Positions 60,150-64,000 of a stretch of DNA of 64,000 nt are shown here, piece by piece. A model generated the notes under the pieces. That model made no database searches. It had not been told where the DNA came from and saw only the letters and a program-made list of their open reading frames with translations. Position numbers and translations under genes: made by a program. This stretch comes from Harmothoe impar (Eukaryota > Annelida > Polychaeta > Phyllodocida > Polynoidae): positions 18,281,166-18,345,165 of the forward strand of contig OX381717.1 of NCBI GenBank assembly GCA_947462335.1. The letters are read 5' to 3'. Within the stretch, counting starts at the first letter, position 1. Each line of letters opens with the position of its first letter.

Positions 60150-60879
60150 GGGTAAATGTGGGTAATATCGCGCACCTAGTGACGATATTACCCAAATGTT
60201 CCAAATGTAGGTACTCTGCTGTCATTAAAAAACTTTATTTTTTTGATTTTTCCAAAAAATAATTTATAATAAAAAAACTCGAGAAACCTGTAGGTTGGGC
60301 AGGGGCCTAAAGGTGATTTAATGTTTGGGTTATATCGTTATACTTGTTGTTATATCGCTCACAGCATTGTGTTATATCGCTCACCCATTGAATTAAAGTG
60401 CATTTGACCATATGGGTAGTTTCGCTCACGTGTTTTCACACCCAAAAGTGTGAAAACAGGGTGCCTCACCCCAAATGCTGTCACACCTGCATGGTGAGGG
60501 ACAGCATTCCCAAAATGATACATGGTATAGACCACATAAAGGGCTACCCTGTAGGACTGGTCCACTTATAACATTATGATTTATTATATATTTTTTTATT
60601 CTATGAAAAGTGAGCGATATAACAGCATGCCTGAGCGATATAAGCTCTATGGGAATTAGTATAGTAACTGCTGATTCAGCAAGATTAAAAAATACCAATT
60701 ATTAGGTGATTTTGTTCATCTCTGGTTCCTAACATACATATGTATAGCACAGGTAAATGAAATGCATTAAAATGATACTAAATAAAACGTGGTAAACTAA
60801 AAAAGAAAAGTTGAAAAATGTGCTCTTTAGGGGGGGGTGCGCGATATTACCACATACGCGATATTACCCACATTTACCC
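60150..60879. mobile_element. 730-bp element, GGGTAAATGTGGGTAATATC ends, TA flanks
   Basis: Ends GGGTAAATGTGGGTAATATC and GATATTACCCACATTTACCC are inverted, each flanked by TA. GCGATATAAC words repeat in both orientations inside. Non-coding. Confidence 0.85.
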
Positions 60880-62693
60880 TACTACAGAATATATGGTCCG
60901 ACCAATATACAGCAGGGACAGCATTCATAAAAAAATTTCAATTTTGTTTGGCTGGCAGAGATAACATGACTATGATGCACATTTGGTGGTAAGAGACCAT
61001 AAAAACCAGGATTCTGCACTATTATGAAGCTAAATTAGTGATATTTTACCGATATTAATTGAAAAAATACCATAAAACATATAAATTTATCCTACAGCGA
61101 TATGACATTTTTTAAAGCTACTAAGATCAGGATTGTGACCCGTTCTGACAAGAGGTACCTTCAGGGAAGCATTTGTTACTGTTTTTAGCCCCCACTGGCG
61201 CCAGAATCCCAAAAAGAGTTATAAATGGACGGAGAATTGCTAGGATAACCCTTTATGCAGAACACAATGATAAATCAATGGTGTTACATCTTTAGTATTA
61301 AAATTCTATTTCTATAAAGTTATTTCCCGACAAGAATGGTACAAATGTCAGATTCTGGTTACCATGAGAGCTACTCACACAGTCAAAATATTAAATACTG
61401 GCTCTAGTATAATGGAAATGTCATTAATATCGCAAACTTCAAAACAGGCCTTGCAAATTCCTTTCAGAACCAATTTTCTACTGAAAGATATCCTTGTATG
61501 AGGATATTTGCCCATAAAACCTAATTTTACATGCAACATTAACCAGGTAAATTGCTGGAATATGGTCAGAGGTGGTCCTGATGGGGAATACAATAGGAAG
61601 ACAAAGCAACCTTTTTTAAGCACTAGCTATATATTTCAAAGTGTTATTTTAGACCTATGTATTCACAAAGAATACTTATTTCTTGTAACAGATCAGTAAT
61701 ATATTAATAAAGTAACTGGTTAAAAATAGGTTTTACATGAAAAGAAACATTTTCCTACTTTTTGATCAAATAGTGTATGTATGAGCTCTAACTGGTTATA
61801 CAATATAAGACCATGTGAAAATCTGAAAACTGAGACTTACCACGCAATTTTAAGTGCTATTTTCGGATTCCCCAGGTCAGAATACATAGGAATAATTGAG
61901 ACTGGTCTCCTTTTTTTTTCAATTTTTGAAAATTTGTTGTACAGTGTAATGGTTGAAGCATTGTAGAAGAGAGAGTTCTAGAGAGAAAAGCAATGTACAT
62001 AGATTGTAAATAATGGTTCAAAGATGGGGAAGTGACAATAGCCTATCAAATCCGGAAAACAGTGTACCAAACCTGTAATTAATGATACAAACATAGCAAA
62101 AATATAGAAGGTTCATAAGTGAACAGTGTACATAACGTGTATATTATGATATCAATAAATAGAAAATGTAAGAATACATGATATTCCACGCTGTAAGACA
62201 GTGTACATAAATTGTAAATAATTATTATAAACATATCAAAAGCGAGAACGTCTTATATTCAAAAGAGAAAGACAATGTTCATAACCTGTAAATAATGACC
62301 TGCACATGCAACACCCGTACATAGTATGACAGTATGCATAGAAGGGTGCATAAAATGAGAGAACATGCATATCGTATCAAACATCAGAAACAGCGGCGGC
62401 CTACATGGAAATGCATATTCAAACATAGAAAATGTGAGCAATAGATAGAGGTCCACGATAATCTGTTTGAACGACAGGTTTCTCCACAAGTGGTGCATTG
62501 GATCGTATCACACGAGGCGGAGAAACCAGGAGTTCAGACTGATTTGAGTGGATCTCTATATTGATTTTATGTGATTCTTGATTAATTTCATCAAAAAATA
62601 CATTTAAAGATTGGTTTCATATAGCTATTTTGGTGATGCCATTGTGGAGAAACAGGCCATGGAGAATGAGCATCAGTTCCTCCACAGGGGTGT
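60880..62693. other. AT-rich stretch without recognised feature
   Basis: Only short open frames. 62000-62300 contains a loosely repeated 'GTACATAA-TGTAAATAAT' pattern similar to that near 4000-4150, so it may be an old repeat. Confidence 0.35.
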
Positions 62694-63090
62694 GGAGAAC
62701 GACCAATTTAGTACTCAAGCATAGTAACTTTCTCCACATGGAATAAATAGACAAAGGTTCACGAGTTTTGATCTGTTGACAGGGTTATTTCACGAGTTGG
62801 AGGTGGGGCCGTATTTCACGAGGCCATAGGCCGAGTGAAATGCGGCCCAACCTCCAACAAGTGAAATAACCCTTCAACAGACCAAAAAGAGTGTGTCTTT
62901 GTGTTTATTTTTTATCCTTTTCGATTCAAATTCTCTAAATTATGATAGAGGAGAGCCTAAAATAGCGTTTTCTACGCCATTCAAGTGTAAACAAACCGCC
63001 ATTGATGACGTCATTGATGACGTCACAGGGTCGTGAAATACGGCCATGGGTTATTTCACGGGGGGTGTTAAATACGGCACTCCTTGGTTA
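62694..63090. mobile_element. Hairpin repeat family, copy 2 (reverse orientation)
   Basis: Hairpin at about 62772-62882 (GATCTGTTGACAGGGTTATT and inverse, tip GGCCATAGGCCGAG). The flank to 63090 matches the start of copy 1 (28700) in reverse complement. Confidence 0.65.
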
Positions 63091-64000
63091 AGTCTATGGG
63101 ACTGCTGTATTTCATAAAAAATAATAGATTGTACTCAATATGAAGATAGTCAACATGGGTAGTAAATAATAATTCAAGCCGTAGGAAATAGGGGAATACA
63201 TGTGACATGATACTTTATTCCTCTATTAACTGATAGCTGTGATGCACCCTTTTGTATATTCTCTGCAATTATATTGTAGGCTATTTAAGGCCGTGGTTAT
63301 TATGAAAGTATTAGATTGCAGATACGGCATTTTGTTGAAAATATACCAAGAAAGAACAACTAATTTTGTAATTACTATACAATGTGCTATGATATGCTTT
63401 ATTATTCTGCTGATGAATAGGATAACCTGTCGGAATATAAGCTAATACACACTCCGATCATGAGTAGTGTTGATACCATAACCGCATATATCGTTGTAAA
63501 CTGTAAATGTGCTACCCACCAAATATCCTGTTGTGTGAGTGTCAGCAACTTCCGAAGTGCATGGAACGCTATATATAAGTATGCCTACATTTGTAGAGGG
63601 CTGATAAGCTCCATCATAATTTTATGCATAATATGGCATTTGCCGCAGGAAGGTAAAATAGTATGGAATAACGTCAGTATTCTTAGTGTACAGGCATATA
63701 CCGGTTACACTATTCACCCAGGGAGGGTAGGTTCAGTGTCTATTTACATGCCTGTTTACAGAGTCAACGAGTCTCGTATCAGTGTATAGAGTGTTCCACG
63801 TGTTTAGAAGCCAACGATGTCCACATGAACGTACCGTTATGTTATAATAAACTGTTTAACAATGGTTGATTGTTATGTTGATTGCCATAGGTCAAGAGAT
63901 TTCAATGAGTGTTTAACCCTTTAAGGGCCGCATAGTACTTTGATGCTTTATATATATACGCCCTTTGTCACCATGATGTATACATGCCCAGACCGTCACC
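63091..64000. other. Window end, no feature recognised
   Basis: Open frames 63239-63445 and 63460-63789 lack splice-supported or domain-like content. No RNA gene or transposon end found. Confidence 0.4.

Overview
This window looks like nuclear DNA of an invertebrate animal. The genes are built from many short exons with GT/AG introns. The protein modules (CARD death folds, NACHT, Roc-COR, ZU5, UPA) belong to animal innate-immunity and cell-death signalling. The intergenic and intronic DNA is packed with short inverted-repeat transposons, tRNA-derived repeats and minisatellites. I cannot name the species. The domain set and repeat style would fit amphioxus, a mollusc, a brachiopod or a similar marine invertebrate, but that is a guess. 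Every coding exon I can support is on the + strand.

Layout. (1) 157-2691: the 3' end of a gene, five exons in continuous phase. It encodes the second half of a CARD, a polar linker, 19 copies of an 11-residue repeat and a C-terminal transmembrane tail, a layout like the MAVS adaptor. (2) 2692-16677: no convincing gene; tRNA-like repeats, several MITEs, minisatellites, and a 4.9-kb inverted-repeat element with a second 3-kb element nested inside it. (3) 16678-52558: one large gene. I reconstructed 29 exons whose phases and frame agree from ATG to stop (6,426 nt, 2,141 residues): four tandem CARDs, a NACHT NTPase with winged-helix region, a ROCO (Roc GTPase + COR) module, then ZU5 and UPA. (4) 54213-54843: two further exons making another CARD, either an alternative C-terminus of the large gene or part of a third gene. 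A weak candidate last exon and an AATAAA signal lie near 58140-58522. (5) 54844-64000: mostly repeats.

The large gene's introns hold most of the repeat content. The intron 40867-51719 carries a 10.5-kb palindromic element with inverted ends, an (AT)n centre, a 40-bp minisatellite in one arm and a 1.5-kb tandem repeat in the other. Each arm also carries its own later insertion. Several insertions can be proven from an uninterrupted repeat copy nearby.

How the genes may work together (inference): CARDs polymerise through CARD-CARD contacts, NACHT and ROCO modules are nucleotide-driven switches, and ZU5-UPA modules are autoinhibitory or autoproteolytic in PIDD and UNC5 relatives. The large protein would be a sensor or scaffold with many CARDs. 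The upstream tail-anchored CARD protein would be a membrane-bound adaptor. The two share a homologous exon (804-1007 and 52401-52558), so they are paralogous at least in part and form a CARD signalling cluster.
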